A DNA stretch of 64,000 nt from Halomarina oriensis (GTDB taxonomy: Archaea > Halobacteriota > Halobacteria > Halobacteriales > Haloarculaceae), in NCBI RefSeq assembly GCF_009791395.1, contig NZ_WSZK01000001.1, forward strand, positions 62,001-126,000. Direction: 5' to 3'. The notes under the pieces are model-generated. The model made no database searches. It was not told where the DNA came from and saw nothing but the letters and a program-made list of their open reading frames with translations. Position numbers and translations under genes: made by a program. This document shows, piece by piece, positions 41,907-50,906 of the stretch. Every line of letters starts with the position of its first letter. The first letter of the stretch is position 1.

Positions 41907-42563
41907 TCACTTCCCGTCGAGCAGTTCGAGGACCGTCTCCCGAAGCGCGTCCGAATCCTCGGCGACGGCGTCGGCACCGTCGATGGCCGTCGTCGCCTCG
42001 TCGCGCTGGAACCGGACGACGGTCGCTCCCGCGGCGTCGGCGGCCCGCACACCGCTGACCGAGTCCTCGACGACGACACACGCCTCGGGGGCGACGCCGA
42101 CCTGCGCGGCCGCGTGTTCGTAGATGCCAGGTGCGGGCTTGCCGGGGCCGTCGATATCCTCGGCGCTGACGACGGTGTCGAGCGGTTCGAGGCCGAAGCG
42201 GTCGACGACGGTCCGAATCCAGTCGTGTGGGGCCGACGAGACGATACCCACCCGCAGGGCTCGGCGACGGCCCTCGGCGAACAGTTCGCCGACGCCGGGG
42301 GTCAGACTCACTCGTTCGCCGTAGACGCCGACGGCGTGCTCGTCGAACCGGGCAGCGTAGTGACCGACGCCGTTCGGGAGGTCGTAGGCCTCGACCAACT
42401 CGCCGAGACTCTCGTGGTAGTTTCGGCCCGTCACGTCGTCGAGCGTGGGCGTCCCGCGCCGGGCGTCGGCGAACACCTCCTCGCGCCAGAAGCGGTTCCA
42501 GTGGCGCTCGGAGTCGACGAGCACGCCGTCCATGTCGAACAGCACCGCACGAAATCGGCTCAC
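41907..42563 (-). CDS. HAD superfamily hydrolase (phosphoglycolate phosphatase/PGM-like)
   Basis: 218 aa from GTG 42563 (VSRFRAVLFDMDGVLVDSE). Motif I DMDGV (nucleophile Asp10, general acid Asp12), motif II IVSSAP, motif III Lys in GPGKPAPGIY, motif IV VVVEDSVSGVRAA. Cap type C1. Probably a phosphatase or phosphoglucomutase on small sugars; substrate not predictable. The open frame continues far upstream but without HAD features. Confidence 0.86.
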   Translation of the reverse strand: MSRFRAVLFDMDGVLVDSERHWNRFWREEVFADARRGTPTLDDVTGRNYHESLGELVEAYDLPNGVGHYAARFDEHAVGVYGERVSLTPGVGELFAEGRRRALRVGIVSSAPHDWIRTVVDRFGLEPLDTVVSAEDIDGPGKPAPGIYEHAAAQVGVAPEACVVVEDSVSGVRAADAAGATVVRFQRDEATTAIDGADAVAEDSDALRETVLELLDGK

Positions 42564-42657
42564 TGGGGAGTGCTCGTCTCGAGAACGCAAGGTCGTTCCG
42601 GCGGCGGTGACCGGTGTGGAGAACCGTATCGAGCGGTCGGCGAGAGCGGCGACCGGT

Positions 42658-43278
42658 CTACTGCTTGGATTCGAGGCGGGCGAACGCGAGCGACCCGGAG
42701 ACGTTGTCGATGTACGCCTCGACGATGTCGCCCTCCTGTGCGCCGGGAACGAAGACGGTGTACTCGCCGCGTTCGGCGACGCCGTCGCCCTTCCGGCCCG
42801 TCGAGGTGATCTCGAGCGTGTAGGTCTTCCCCTCCTCGATGGCGTCGTGTTGCTGTTGCTGCTGGCTGGAGCGACGCTGTTTGGAGACGGGGCGGAACGC
42901 ACCGCAGGCGTCACAGCGGAGCATCGGCGTGCGGTCCTCGGTGACGAGGCGGGTGTCGGGGAGGCCACACTCGCCACAGATGACGTACGTCTCGACGTAG
43001 GACTCGATGGTGGCGTCGAAGTCAGACCCGCTGAAACTGCCGTTGTAGCGGCCGACACCCTCTTCGAGCTTCCCGTTGGTGCCGAGTTCGCGCTGGACGA
43101 ACCGGTGGACGTGGTCGGTCTCACGCGAGAGCGTGTCGGCGACGTCGTCGAGGTTGGTCAGTCGGGTGAACGCGCCGTCTTTCTGCGCCTCGGCGTCGGG
43201 GACGGAGAGTCGCTCGCCGCTAGAATCGATGTCCGGAACGTTCTCTATCGCCCGGTCGAGGGATGATTCGTAGTCCAT
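42658..43278 (-). CDS. Translation initiation factor aIF2 subunit beta with C-terminal TRAM domain
   Basis: 206 aa. N-terminal helix and central alpha/beta domain (HVHRFVQRELGTNG; NGSFSGSDFDATIESYVETY). Then comes the zinc-ribbon (CGECG...RCDACG), as in eIF2-beta/eIF5. A Gln-rich linker leads to a TRAM domain (about 145-206, EEGKTYTLEITSTGRKGDGV). This fusion is the normal haloarchaeal form. It acts in Met-tRNAi delivery to the ribosome with aIF2 alpha and gamma. Confidence 0.92.
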   Translation of the reverse strand: MDYESSLDRAIENVPDIDSSGERLSVPDAEAQKDGAFTRLTNLDDVADTLSRETDHVHRFVQRELGTNGKLEEGVGRYNGSFSGSDFDATIESYVETYVICGECGLPDTRLVTEDRTPMLRCDACGAFRPVSKQRRSSQQQQQHDAIEEGKTYTLEITSTGRKGDGVAERGEYTVFVPGAQEGDIVEAYIDNVSGSLAFARLESKQ

Positions 43279-43434
43279 AGGGGCCGAAGGTGACTCGGCC
43301 GTAAACCGATTGCGTGTTGGACGTTGGCGTATCGACAGGTGTCTCGGGGCGTCTCGCGGCCGAATCGCTCCCGCCCGCCACGCTGGGGGACGTGACTCGT
43401 CGGTCTTTTAGGCGGAGCGACGAAACCGCCGAGT

Positions 43435-43770
43435 ATGGACCCCACGGACGCCGAAGCCGCCTGCTTCGAGGCGGGTATCAAGTTCGGCACCCTGTACCAC
43501 CAGTTCGCCGGCACCCCCGTCAGTCCCGGGAGCGCGGCGAGCCTCGAACGTGCGATGGCCGAAGCCATCGAGAACCAGCCGTTCTGTGCGGACTGTTCGG
43601 TCGACATCCTCGACGACGAACTCGATACGACCCACGACTACACCGAACTGACGGGCGAGTACATGGAGGTCAGCATGCGTATCGAGTACGGAGAGGAGGT
43701 CGTCCACACCGAGATGGCGATGGAAGACGGCTACCCGCTGATGCGCGTCGTCGACGTGGTCTCGCGGTAG
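43435..43770 (+). CDS. mptD: Archaeal dihydroneopterin aldolase (MptD-like)
   Basis: 111 aa. The conserved stretch ACFEAGIKFGTLYHQFAGTP and the later AIENQPFCADC match the archaeal MptD family (formerly DUF372), unrelated in sequence to bacterial FolB. It cleaves 7,8-dihydroneopterin to 6-hydroxymethyl-dihydropterin in pterin/folate biosynthesis. Length is that of a full protein. Neighbour at 44443 may also act in pterin or flavin synthesis. Confidence 0.85.
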   Translation: MDPTDAEAACFEAGIKFGTLYHQFAGTPVSPGSAASLERAMAEAIENQPFCADCSVDILDDELDTTHDYTELTGEYMEVSMRIEYGEEVVHTEMAMEDGYPLMRVVDVVSR

Positions 43771-43908
43771 CCGTCCCACCGCCGGCGTCACCGGCCGGCG
43801 TCGGCCGCTGTGGGTCTCCCGCGAACAGCCACGAGCGAGTTCGAGACACGACCGTTCACTTTCACTTTCGGGCGGGTACTTATACTCACAGCTAGCAAAC
43901 CCCGTGCC

Positions 43909-44382
43909 ATGAGCCAGTCCGCTCTCGACGACGACGAACTGTTCGGCGAGGCCGCCAGCGAGATGCGTGCCGACGTCGAGAAACACCTCGACGCCGCCCG
44001 CGAAGAACTCCCCGAACCGGCCGCCATCTGGGAGGTCGAGGCCGAGAACACGCTCGGCGTGCTCAACGCTCTCCGCGGGGCACTCGACGTGGGGGACGCC
44101 GAACAGCACCTCCGGGACGCTCGCAAGTGGTACACGATGGGCCAGCGGGCGGACGCGTTCGAGGACGCCGACGACCTCGAAGCGGAACTGGAGACGCTCA
44201 GCGAGACGATGGAGGACATCGTCGCCGCCCGCGAGCAGGTCGGCGAACTCGCCAGCACCGTCCCACAGCTCCGTGGACTGCTTGACGACCTCCACGAGGC
44301 CGAGGCGGCCGAGGCGGACGACGCCGAGGAGGAAGCGGCGGACGAAGGCGACGAGGACGAGGACGAGGAAACCGAGGAGTAG
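43909..44382 (+). CDS. Haloarchaeal DUF5790-like acidic protein
   Basis: 157 aa from ATG 43909 (MSQSALDDDELFGEA). Helical, with the conserved-looking DVEKHLDAAREELPEPAAIW and WEVEAENTLGVLNALRGAL, and a long Glu/Asp tail. A TATA box (TACTTATAC) lies about 30 bp upstream, as for a leaderless transcript. Upstream in-frame codons do not fit. Function unknown; family name from memory. Confidence 0.75.
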   Translation: MSQSALDDDELFGEAASEMRADVEKHLDAAREELPEPAAIWEVEAENTLGVLNALRGALDVGDAEQHLRDARKWYTMGQRADAFEDADDLEAELETLSETMEDIVAAREQVGELASTVPQLRGLLDDLHEAEAAEADDAEEEAADEGDEDEDEETEE

Positions 44383-44442
44383 AACTGCCTCGCGGTCCTC
44401 GCCGCGGTTCGTCCACGGTCCCCGACTCGCGTCGTGTCCCGG

Positions 44443-45153
44443 TCAGCGTTCTTCGACGACGGTCACCAGTTCACGGAGCGCTGTCGCCGCCCCCGCCAGC
44501 AGCGCCTCGCCCGCCTCGGCGTCGCCGGCCGTTGGGTCGCCCACCACACCGTTCTCGGCGAACTCGTCGCTGTCGTACGCGAGGTCGACGCCCGCGACCC
44601 ACTCCCCCCACCGCTCGGCGGCGTGCTCGCGGGCCTCCTCGAGTCGGCCCTCACGCACGAGGTCCGGAGCGACGTGGCGCAACAGCGCGGTCTCTCTCGC
44701 CCCGGCGTGGCCCATCGGGAGGTCGCTCGCCACGCTGTCGAACCACGTGAACGGGAGCGTGTAGGCCACCTCGTCGCGGCTGAGTCGCCCACAGACCTCC
44801 CGGAGGGCGGCGACGTTCCCGCCGTGGCCGTTGACCACGACCACCCGGTCGACGCCGTGGTGGGCGAGACTCGTCACGACGTCGTGGACGTACGCCCGGA
44901 AGGTGTCCTCGCGGACCCACAGCGTCCCGGCGAACGCGCGGTGCTCCTCGGAGACGCCGACCGGTATCGTCGGTGCGACGAGCACCTCACCGTCGTACGC
45001 CTCGGCGGCGGCGTCCGCGACGGCCGCCGCGGCGAGGTGGTCGGTCCCGAGCGGTGCGTGCGGGCCGTGCTGTTCGGTGCTGCCGACCGGGAGGAGCGCG
45101 ACGTCCGCGTCGTACGCCTCGACGTCCGTCCAGGTGTGTGCGGCGAGGTCCAT
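44443..45153 (-). CDS. Creatininase-family amidohydrolase (possible ArfB)
   Basis: 236 aa from ATG 45153 (MDLAAHTWTDVEAYDADVALL). Metal-binding motifs: GSTEQHGPHAPLGTDHLAA (Glu, His, Asp, His) and VVNGHGGNVAALREV, then HAGARETALLRH. In archaea, members of this family hydrolyse the formamide of FAPy-type intermediates in flavin and F420 synthesis (ArfB); others are creatininase. ArfB is favoured by being near mptD but not proven. Confidence 0.85.
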   Translation of the reverse strand: MDLAAHTWTDVEAYDADVALLPVGSTEQHGPHAPLGTDHLAAAAVADAAAEAYDGEVLVAPTIPVGVSEEHRAFAGTLWVREDTFRAYVHDVVTSLAHHGVDRVVVVNGHGGNVAALREVCGRLSRDEVAYTLPFTWFDSVASDLPMGHAGARETALLRHVAPDLVREGRLEEAREHAAERWGEWVAGVDLAYDSDEFAENGVVGDPTAGDAEAGEALLAGAATALRELVTVVEER

Positions 45154-45246
45154 ACGAACCGCTCCGTGCGCGCCGTCTTCAATCGGGCGGCCGGCCGTGA
45201 CGGGCAGGCCACAGCGCTTTGTCGCGGCCGCGTCTCGGGGGCGACC

Positions 45247-45549
45247 ATGAGCGACGACGACCGTACCCACGGCGTGACGTTCGAGGACTTCGACCCGGAG
45301 GACGTCGATTACCCCATCTCGACCGCCGACCTCCGCGAGGAACACGGCGACGTGACCCTCGACATGCAGGGCGAGGAGACGACCCTCGGCGAGGTGCTGG
45401 CGGGCTACGACGACGAGTTGCAGGACGTCGAAGCGCTCCGCGAAGCCGTGATGACGATGCTCCCCGACGACGCCGTCGGCCGCGAGGACTACTCCGACCG
45501 CGGCACCGAGGAGGGAAGCGGGCAGGAAGCGGACGAGGAGTCGCTGTAG
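45247..45549 (+). CDS. DUF5789-like small acidic protein
   Basis: 100 aa from ATG 45247 (MSDDDRTHGVTFEDFD). The pattern DYPISTADLREEHGDVTLDM, a paired helix (EVLAGYDDELQDVEALREAV) and VGREDYSDRG matches a common haloarchaeal family of small proteins with a GxxYSDR end. Function unknown. Monocistronic, divergent from the creatininase-like gene. Confidence 0.75.
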   Translation: MSDDDRTHGVTFEDFDPEDVDYPISTADLREEHGDVTLDMQGEETTLGEVLAGYDDELQDVEALREAVMTMLPDDAVGREDYSDRGTEEGSGQEADEESL

Positions 45550-45699
45550 GGCGTCCTCGACGCTCCACTCGGTGACAATCGGACGTCGTGTCTACGTGCG
45601 TCTCTCGGCCGCTAGCACGGCTTGCCGGTTTTGTTAGACCCGTGGCACGGGTCTAACGATTCGTCTCATTGAATCTATTCAAACAGTCCGGCTGCCAGA

Positions 45700-45924
45700 A
45701 TGCATATGTTTGAGGAATCGATGGCTGATATAATGGGTAGAGAATCGATTATTTTGACGGTCATCGGGTTCCTTTTGAGCGTCATCGCCCTCGAACCAGC
45801 GACCAGTGTGGGCGGTGTTTTGGGCGCGTATGTGGCTTTTATGGTATTCACACTGACTATCGTACTCCCTCTGTACGTAGGCTATCAGATTTACGAGGCG
45901 CTCGAAGAAGGACGGTCTGAGTAG
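45700..45924 (+). CDS. 74-aa two-helix membrane protein
   Basis: ATG 45700 or 45706 (MFEESMADIMGRESI). Two hydrophobic helices (LTVIGFLLSVIAL and YVAFMVFTLTIVLPLYVGYQ) and a short acidic tail. AT-rich relative to neighbours. An overlapping minus-strand frame is less credible because it lacks this helix pattern. No family recognised. Confidence 0.6.
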   Translation: MHMFEESMADIMGRESIILTVIGFLLSVIALEPATSVGGVLGAYVAFMVFTLTIVLPLYVGYQIYEALEEGRSE

Positions 45925-46019
45925 TAGGCAGTCAACGATTCCTGATGTGGTCGTTAGACTCACGCTCTCTGTCTAACGGCTGATTCGAGGATGTGAATCT
46001 CGACAATAACCACCATAGC

Positions 46020-46143
46020 GTCCGCGTGAGCGAAGCGAGCGCGGTTCACCGCGAGACGCGCGAAGCGCGTCGAGTGGCCTTTTTCGTCGAGGGTTTTGCG
46101 CCGAGCGGTGACGCGGAGCGTCACCCGAGGCGTAAAACGGTCG
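46020..46143. repeat. REP-like hairpins at the 3' end of the ABC exporter gene
   Basis: GGTGACGC-GGA-GCGTCACC (46107-46125) is a perfect hairpin with the same NACGC-GGA-GCGTN core as 36392-36412. GACGCGC-GAA-GCGCGTC is another, just before it. They lie beyond the stop of the ABC exporter and could serve as terminator or mRNA 3' structure. Confidence 0.6.
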
Positions 46144-48078
46144 TTAGTCGTCGTCGCTACTCGTCCGTGCCTGCCGTTGCTGGGCACGTTCGATGAACTC
46201 CTCGGGCAGTTCGTCGATTTCGCCGGCCTGCACGCCCCAGAGGTGGGCGTAGAGGTCGTCGTTGCCGAGCAGTTCCTCGTGGCTGCCGCGTTCGGCGATC
46301 TTCCCGTCTTCGAGGACGACGATCTGGTCGGCGTCCTTGATGGTCGAGAGGCGGTGGGCGATGGAGAAGGTGGTGCGCTCTTCGGTCAGTTGGTCGAGCG
46401 AGCGCTGGATGAGCATCTCCGTCTCGGTGTCGACGTCGCTCGTGGCCTCGTCCAGCACGAGGATTTCGGGGTCTTTGAGGATGGCCCGTGCGATGGAGAG
46501 GCGCTGACGCTGGCCGCCCGAGAGTTTCACGCCGCGTTCGCCGACTTCGGTGTCGTAGCCCTCGGGCAGGTTCTCGATGAAGTCGTGGGCCTCGGCGGCC
46601 TTGGCGGCTTCGACGACCTCCTCGCGGGAGGCGTCGAACGTCCCGTAGGAGACGTTCTCCTCGACGGTGCCGTAGAAGAGGAACGTGTCCTGAGAGACGT
46701 AGCCGATGTTCTGCCGGAGACTCGGGATGGTGACGTCCCGCAGGTCCTGGCCGTCGATGGTGATGGCCCCCTCGTCGACGTCGTACATCCGGAGCAGGAG
46801 TTTGAGGACGGTCGACTTCCCCGCTCCCGTCGGGCCGACGAGTGCGAGCGTCTCGCCGCCGTCGACGTGGAACGAGACGTCCTCGACGATGGTCTCTTCC
46901 TCGTCGTAGCCGAACGTGACGTCGTCGTAGACGACTTCGCCGTCACCGACGACGAGTCCGTCGGCGTCGGGGTCCTCGACGATGCGCGAGGGTTCGTCCA
47001 TCAGTCCGAAGATGCGTGAACTGGAGGCGTACGCCCGCTGGTACATGTTGATGATCTGCCCGAACTGCGCCATCGGCCAGATGAACCGCTGGGTGAACAG
47101 CACGAAGCCGACGAACTCACCGGAGCTGAGGGACCCGGTGAATATCCACGGGGCGGCACCGGTCTCCGCGTAGACGAGGACCCACCAGCCACCGACGAGA
47201 AACGTGCTGACGAAGCCGACGCCGGCCATCACACGCAGGCTGGGGAAGAACTTGATACGGGTGCCGATGGCGTCCCAGTTGGCGTCGAAGTAGTCCTGTG
47301 AGACGTCGTCGACGCGGTCGGACTCGAAGTTCTCGGTGTTCGACGTCTTGATGACCTGGACCCCACCGAGGTTGTTCTCCAGACGGGAGTTCATGTTCCC
47401 GACCGACGACCGGACGTCGGCGTACTTCGGCTGAATCGCCTGGATGAACTTGTAGGTGAAAAAGCCGATGAGCGGCACGACCGAGAGCGTGATGACGGCG
47501 AGCTGCCAGTTCCAGTAGAGCAGGATGCCGGCGATGCCGACGACCATCACACCCAGCCGAAAGGCCGAGTTCATCCCGTCGTTGAGGAACCGTTCGAGGC
47601 GGTTGACGTCGTTCGAGAGGATGGACATCATCTCGCCGGTCTGTTTCTCGGCGAAGAAGTCCATGTTCAACCGCTGCATCTTGTCGTAGGTGTCGGTCCG
47701 GATGTCGTGTTGGATGTTCTGTGCGAAGGAGTTCCACCCCCAGTTTCGGGTCCAGTGGAACGCCGCCCCGCCGAAGAAGGCGAGCGCGATGAGCCCGACC
47801 GAAAGTATCAGTTGATTGACTGGTTCGGTCGGGAGCCAGCTATCGGGGACGAACAGCAGCGAGAACGGCCGCTCATTCCTGAAGATGGCGTCGATAGCGA
47901 CGGTCAGCAGGACGATGGGGAGCAGGTCGAGGACGCGGGCCGTGATACTGGAGAGGAGGCCCACGAGGAACGCGAAGCGGTTCTCCGCGCCGTACTCCGC
48001 GAACAGCCGGCGCATCGGGTTCTCCGCGTTCTCCCGTTGTTCCTCGAACGGGTCGTCGTCGTCAGCGGTGATGCCCAT
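46144..48078 (-). CDS. ABC exporter half-transporter (MsbA-like)
   Basis: 644 aa. An N-terminal acidic stretch precedes a six-helix transmembrane domain (about 30-340). The ATPase domain has Walker A GPTGAGKST at about 411, signature LSGGQRQRLSIARAI at about 516, Walker B LVLDEATSDVD at about 536 and an H-loop His in SIAHRLSTIK. One chain holds one membrane domain and one ATPase, so it must dimerise. Substrate (lipid, peptide or drug) unknown. No partner gene adjacent. Confidence 0.92.
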   Translation of the reverse strand: MGITADDDDPFEEQRENAENPMRRLFAEYGAENRFAFLVGLLSSITARVLDLLPIVLLTVAIDAIFRNERPFSLLFVPDSWLPTEPVNQLILSVGLIALAFFGGAAFHWTRNWGWNSFAQNIQHDIRTDTYDKMQRLNMDFFAEKQTGEMMSILSNDVNRLERFLNDGMNSAFRLGVMVVGIAGILLYWNWQLAVITLSVVPLIGFFTYKFIQAIQPKYADVRSSVGNMNSRLENNLGGVQVIKTSNTENFESDRVDDVSQDYFDANWDAIGTRIKFFPSLRVMAGVGFVSTFLVGGWWVLVYAETGAAPWIFTGSLSSGEFVGFVLFTQRFIWPMAQFGQIINMYQRAYASSSRIFGLMDEPSRIVEDPDADGLVVGDGEVVYDDVTFGYDEEETIVEDVSFHVDGGETLALVGPTGAGKSTVLKLLLRMYDVDEGAITIDGQDLRDVTIPSLRQNIGYVSQDTFLFYGTVEENVSYGTFDASREEVVEAAKAAEAHDFIENLPEGYDTEVGERGVKLSGGQRQRLSIARAILKDPEILVLDEATSDVDTETEMLIQRSLDQLTEERTTFSIAHRLSTIKDADQIVVLEDGKIAERGSHEELLGNDDLYAHLWGVQAGEIDELPEEFIERAQQRQARTSSDDD

Positions 48079-48213
48079 TAGAGACTGAATACTTGTTCAG
48101 GACTCAAAAGGGTTGGCAAACCGACTCACGGCACCGCTACTGAGGGGCGTCAACACGGCTCACACTGTCGGCTCGACGGTCGGTGTGTTCGCGTCCCGGT
48201 CGGGCCTCGCGGT

Positions 48214-48741
48214 TCAGGCCGCGCAGGTCGTCTCGTAGCCCGTCGCGTCCAGACAGTCGCCGACAGAGACGTCGTGGCGCGTCGTCCAGTCGGCGGGCAG
48301 TTCGAGGACGTACTTCCCCTCGCCGCTGTAGCGCAGCGACTCGCCGTCCTGCCCCTCGACGGGCGCTTCGGCGTGGTGGACGGTCGTGATCGTCCCGTTG
48401 GCGCTCACGAACACGATGTCGATGTCGAAGGACATCCCCCGCATGACGAACGTCCGCGAGTCGGCGTCCGCGTGGACGAACCACATCCCCTCGCCGTCGC
48501 TCAGGTTCTCGGTGTAGCTCAACCCGGCGTACCGCGAGACTCGGTCGTCGGCGACGCGAGCGTCGACGCTCCCGAGCCGCTCGCCGTCGTCGCCGTCGTA
48601 CGCGGTGACGGTGGTCCGGTCGTACTCCGTCGGTGGGCCGAGGACACCGACCGCGAGCACCGGGTAGAGGGCGTAGCCGAGAAGCAGGACGGCGACGAGA
48701 CCGACGACTGCGACGAGAATCGCCGAACTCCGCTGGCTCAT
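48214..48741 (-). CDS. DUF192 protein, membrane-anchored
   Basis: 175 aa. N-terminal membrane helix (ILVAVVGLVAVLLLGYALYP), then an extracellular DUF192 domain with the hallmarks LSYTENLSDGEGMWFVH, RTFVMRGMSFDIDIVFVS and KYVLELPADW. Ends in a Cys pair (VGDCLDATGYETTC). The family has an unknown, probably ligand-binding, role at the cell surface. Confidence 0.86.
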   Translation of the reverse strand: MSQRSSAILVAVVGLVAVLLLGYALYPVLAVGVLGPPTEYDRTTVTAYDGDDGERLGSVDARVADDRVSRYAGLSYTENLSDGEGMWFVHADADSRTFVMRGMSFDIDIVFVSANGTITTVHHAEAPVEGQDGESLRYSGEGKYVLELPADWTTRHDVSVGDCLDATGYETTCAA

Positions 48742-48793
48742 ACCGGGTGGAGGCGAGTGCGTGGCGTAAGCGTTCCGTCGTCCGGTGTCGGAG

Positions 48794-49837
48794 TCACTCG
48801 CGTTGTCGCCCCTCGAAGTCGGTGTTCAGGAGCTTCAGCCGCTCGATACGGTCGGCGGTCGAGGGGTGGGTCGCCGTCGCCGCCCCGCCGAACCCGTGGG
48901 GGAGGAGACAGAGTCCCGAGACGGCGAGCGAGCGGGCGTCCGCGGCGGGTTCGCCGTCCGTGTCGAGCGCCCGAAGCGCCCCGGCGAGCGCCGCGGGACT
49001 CCCGACGGCGAGCGCACCGGCCCGGTCGGCGGCGAACTCGCGGTCGTGCGCGAGGCGTTCGCCGAGGTAGACGACGGGGGCGGCGGCGAGGCCGAGGAGG
49101 ACACCGCCGAAGAGGACGACGAACAGCGTGAGGACGACCGCGCCGGCGAGCGACCCACCGGGCGCACCCGTCGCGGCGGCGGCGAGCGCCCCGCCACCGA
49201 GCACCGCGACGATGGCGAGGAAGCTCACCGAGGTGGGGACGCCACGCGGCGTGACGGCGTCGAGCAGCGAGTACTCGCCGCGGGCGACGGCGGGGAGGAA
49301 CGTCGCGAGCGTCATCACCGTCGCGTCGCGGTTCTTGACGTGTGCGAGTTCGTGGGCGAGCACCGCGTCGAGTTGGGCGTCGTCGAGTCGCTCCAGGAGG
49401 CCCGTCGAGACGACGACGGTCGCGTCGCGCGTGCCACCGACGGCGAAGCTGTTGGCCATCTCCGTCTCGGCGACGGCGACTGCCGGGACGGCGACGTCGG
49501 CCTGCGCCGCGAGGCGCGTGATACGGGCGTGGAGGTCCGGGTGCTCGCGGGGACCGACGACCTCGGCGTCGACCGCGTCGAGCGTCTCGCGGCGCGTGTA
49601 GCGGAGTTGGACCCAGAGGAACGCGGCGAGGGCGGGGAGACCGAACGCCAGCCACGCGACCGCTGGCGGGGCGCTGACACCGAGTGCGTCTCCGAGCATG
49701 CCGCCCAGCGGCGCGAGCCACGGCCGGACGAGGAGCGCCAACACGGCGACTGCGAGCGTGTCGACGACGAGAACGGCCGCGAGCGTGGCGACCATGCGAC
49801 GGGTCAGGCTGGTGTCTCGTGTCGGGAGGGCATCCAT
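48794..49837 (-). CDS. htpX: HtpX-like M48 zinc metalloprotease, membrane
   Basis: 347 aa. HExxH at about 161-165 (VLAHELAHVKNRDATV) with the third zinc ligand Glu in the later FAADRAGALAV. Two hydrophobic helices precede and two follow the active site, as in HtpX. It is a membrane protein quality-control protease. Start ATG 49837. Its start lies only 11 bp from the alternative ATG of the divergent DUF4129 gene, so their control regions overlap. Confidence 0.9.
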   Translation of the reverse strand: MDALPTRDTSLTRRMVATLAAVLVVDTLAVAVLALLVRPWLAPLGGMLGDALGVSAPPAVAWLAFGLPALAAFLWVQLRYTRRETLDAVDAEVVGPREHPDLHARITRLAAQADVAVPAVAVAETEMANSFAVGGTRDATVVVSTGLLERLDDAQLDAVLAHELAHVKNRDATVMTLATFLPAVARGEYSLLDAVTPRGVPTSVSFLAIVAVLGGGALAAAATGAPGGSLAGAVVLTLFVVLFGGVLLGLAAAPVVYLGERLAHDREFAADRAGALAVGSPAALAGALRALDTDGEPAADARSLAVSGLCLLPHGFGGAATATHPSTADRIERLKLLNTDFEGRQRE

Positions 49838-49892
49838 AGTTTATTTGATGGACGCGAAACACATATATTTCCCGGAAAATAAGACTCGTTCC
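49838..49892. promoter_or_regulatory. Shared bidirectional promoter between htpX-like and DUF4129 genes
   Basis: A single A/T-rich element ACATATATTT (49861-49870) lies about 25-35 bp from each candidate start, GTG 49893 on the right and ATG 49837 on the left. This suggests one TATA region read both ways, and decides against the upstream ATG 49848, which would put the TATA inside the gene. Confidence 0.5.
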
Positions 49893-50906
49893 GTGTACGC
49901 ACCCCGCCGCGCAGCCCTCCTCGCGCTGTGTGCGATCGCCGTGGTCCTGGCAGCGTCGCTGTTCCCTGCGACGGGACTCGGGACGTATCCGACCGACGTC
50001 TGGAGCGGTGCGCCCGGCGGCCCTCCACTGTTCGCCCCTGGCGAGCAACAACCGCTCCCGCAACCGGACCCACCAGCCAGCGAGGCGACCCCGACACCGA
50101 CGCCGACCGAGACGCCCGAACCAGCCAACGACGCCGGTACCGACCCGCCAGCGTCGAGCGACGGCGGTGGTCTCGCCATCGTCCCCATCGCCGCCGTCGG
50201 TGGACTGCTCCTCGTGGTGGGTCTCCTCCTCAACCGCCTCGGCTACCGCCGCGAGGGGTTCTGGCTCGTCCACCCCTCCCTCCCCGACCTCCCGCCCGCG
50301 TTCGTCCAGCGGCTACTGAGTACCGTCCCCCGCGTGACGATGGGGTTCGTCGTCGGTCTCTCGGCGACGCTCCCACGACTCGTCGACGACACCGCGACCG
50401 TCCTCGGTGCGGCCGGTTCCGCCGCCTCGATGGTCGTCCGTGGCACCGCACGCGGCATGGCCGCGGCACTCGTGGCGCTCCCGACGCTGTTCACCAGCGG
50501 GTCGAGCGGTCTCGCGAGCGGCCTGGGGCGTGCGCTCGGCGCACTGCCGGGTGCGGTCTCCTCGCTCGGCGGCCAGACCAACCGCGACTGGTCCCGGACC
50601 CCGTCGACCGACGTGTCGGCCGCCGAGGCCGACCTGGTCCCGACCGACGACGACCGCGGCCCGCTCAGCGTCGAGGAGGCCTGGGCGGCCATGACCGACC
50701 GTGTCCCGATGCGTAACGGCGACGCCAAGACTCCCGGTCAGTACGCTCGCGCAGCGGTCCGTCGTGGCTTCCCCGCTCGCTCGGTGGGCACGCTCACCCG
50801 AGCGTTCGAGGAGATTCGGTACGGCGACCGGCCGAGCACCGACGACCGGGTCGACGCCGCCCGCGGTGCCTACGACGACATCGACGACGGGGGTGACGAC
50901 GAGTGA
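49893..50906 (+). CDS. DUF4129 domain membrane protein
   Basis: 337 aa from GTG 49893 (VYAPRRAALLALCAIAVVL); ATG 49848 is an alternative. Signal-like N-terminal helix, Pro/Thr-rich extracytoplasmic linker, second membrane helix (LAIVPIAAVGGLLLVVGLLL), and a C-terminal DUF4129 region with LSVEEAWAAMTDRVPMRNGD and TPGQYARAAVRRGFPA. The family accompanies DUF58 and transglutaminase-type proteins. First gene of a four-gene operon with end-to-start overlaps; no MoxR ATPase present. Confidence 0.83.
   Translation: MYAPRRAALLALCAIAVVLAASLFPATGLGTYPTDVWSGAPGGPPLFAPGEQQPLPQPDPPASEATPTPTPTETPEPANDAGTDPPASSDGGGLAIVPIAAVGGLLLVVGLLLNRLGYRREGFWLVHPSLPDLPPAFVQRLLSTVPRVTMGFVVGLSATLPRLVDDTATVLGAAGSAASMVVRGTARGMAAALVALPTLFTSGSSGLASGLGRALGALPGAVSSLGGQTNRDWSRTPSTDVSAAEADLVPTDDDRGPLSVEEAWAAMTDRVPMRNGDAKTPGQYARAAVRRGFPARSVGTLTRAFEEIRYGDRPSTDDRVDAARGAYDDIDDGGDDE

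Noticed and set aside
42564-43124. Upstream extension of the HAD hydrolase frame.
   Set aside because: Overlaps the aIF2-beta gene out of frame and is Ser/Thr/Arg-rich; HAD motif I starts a few residues after GTG 42563.
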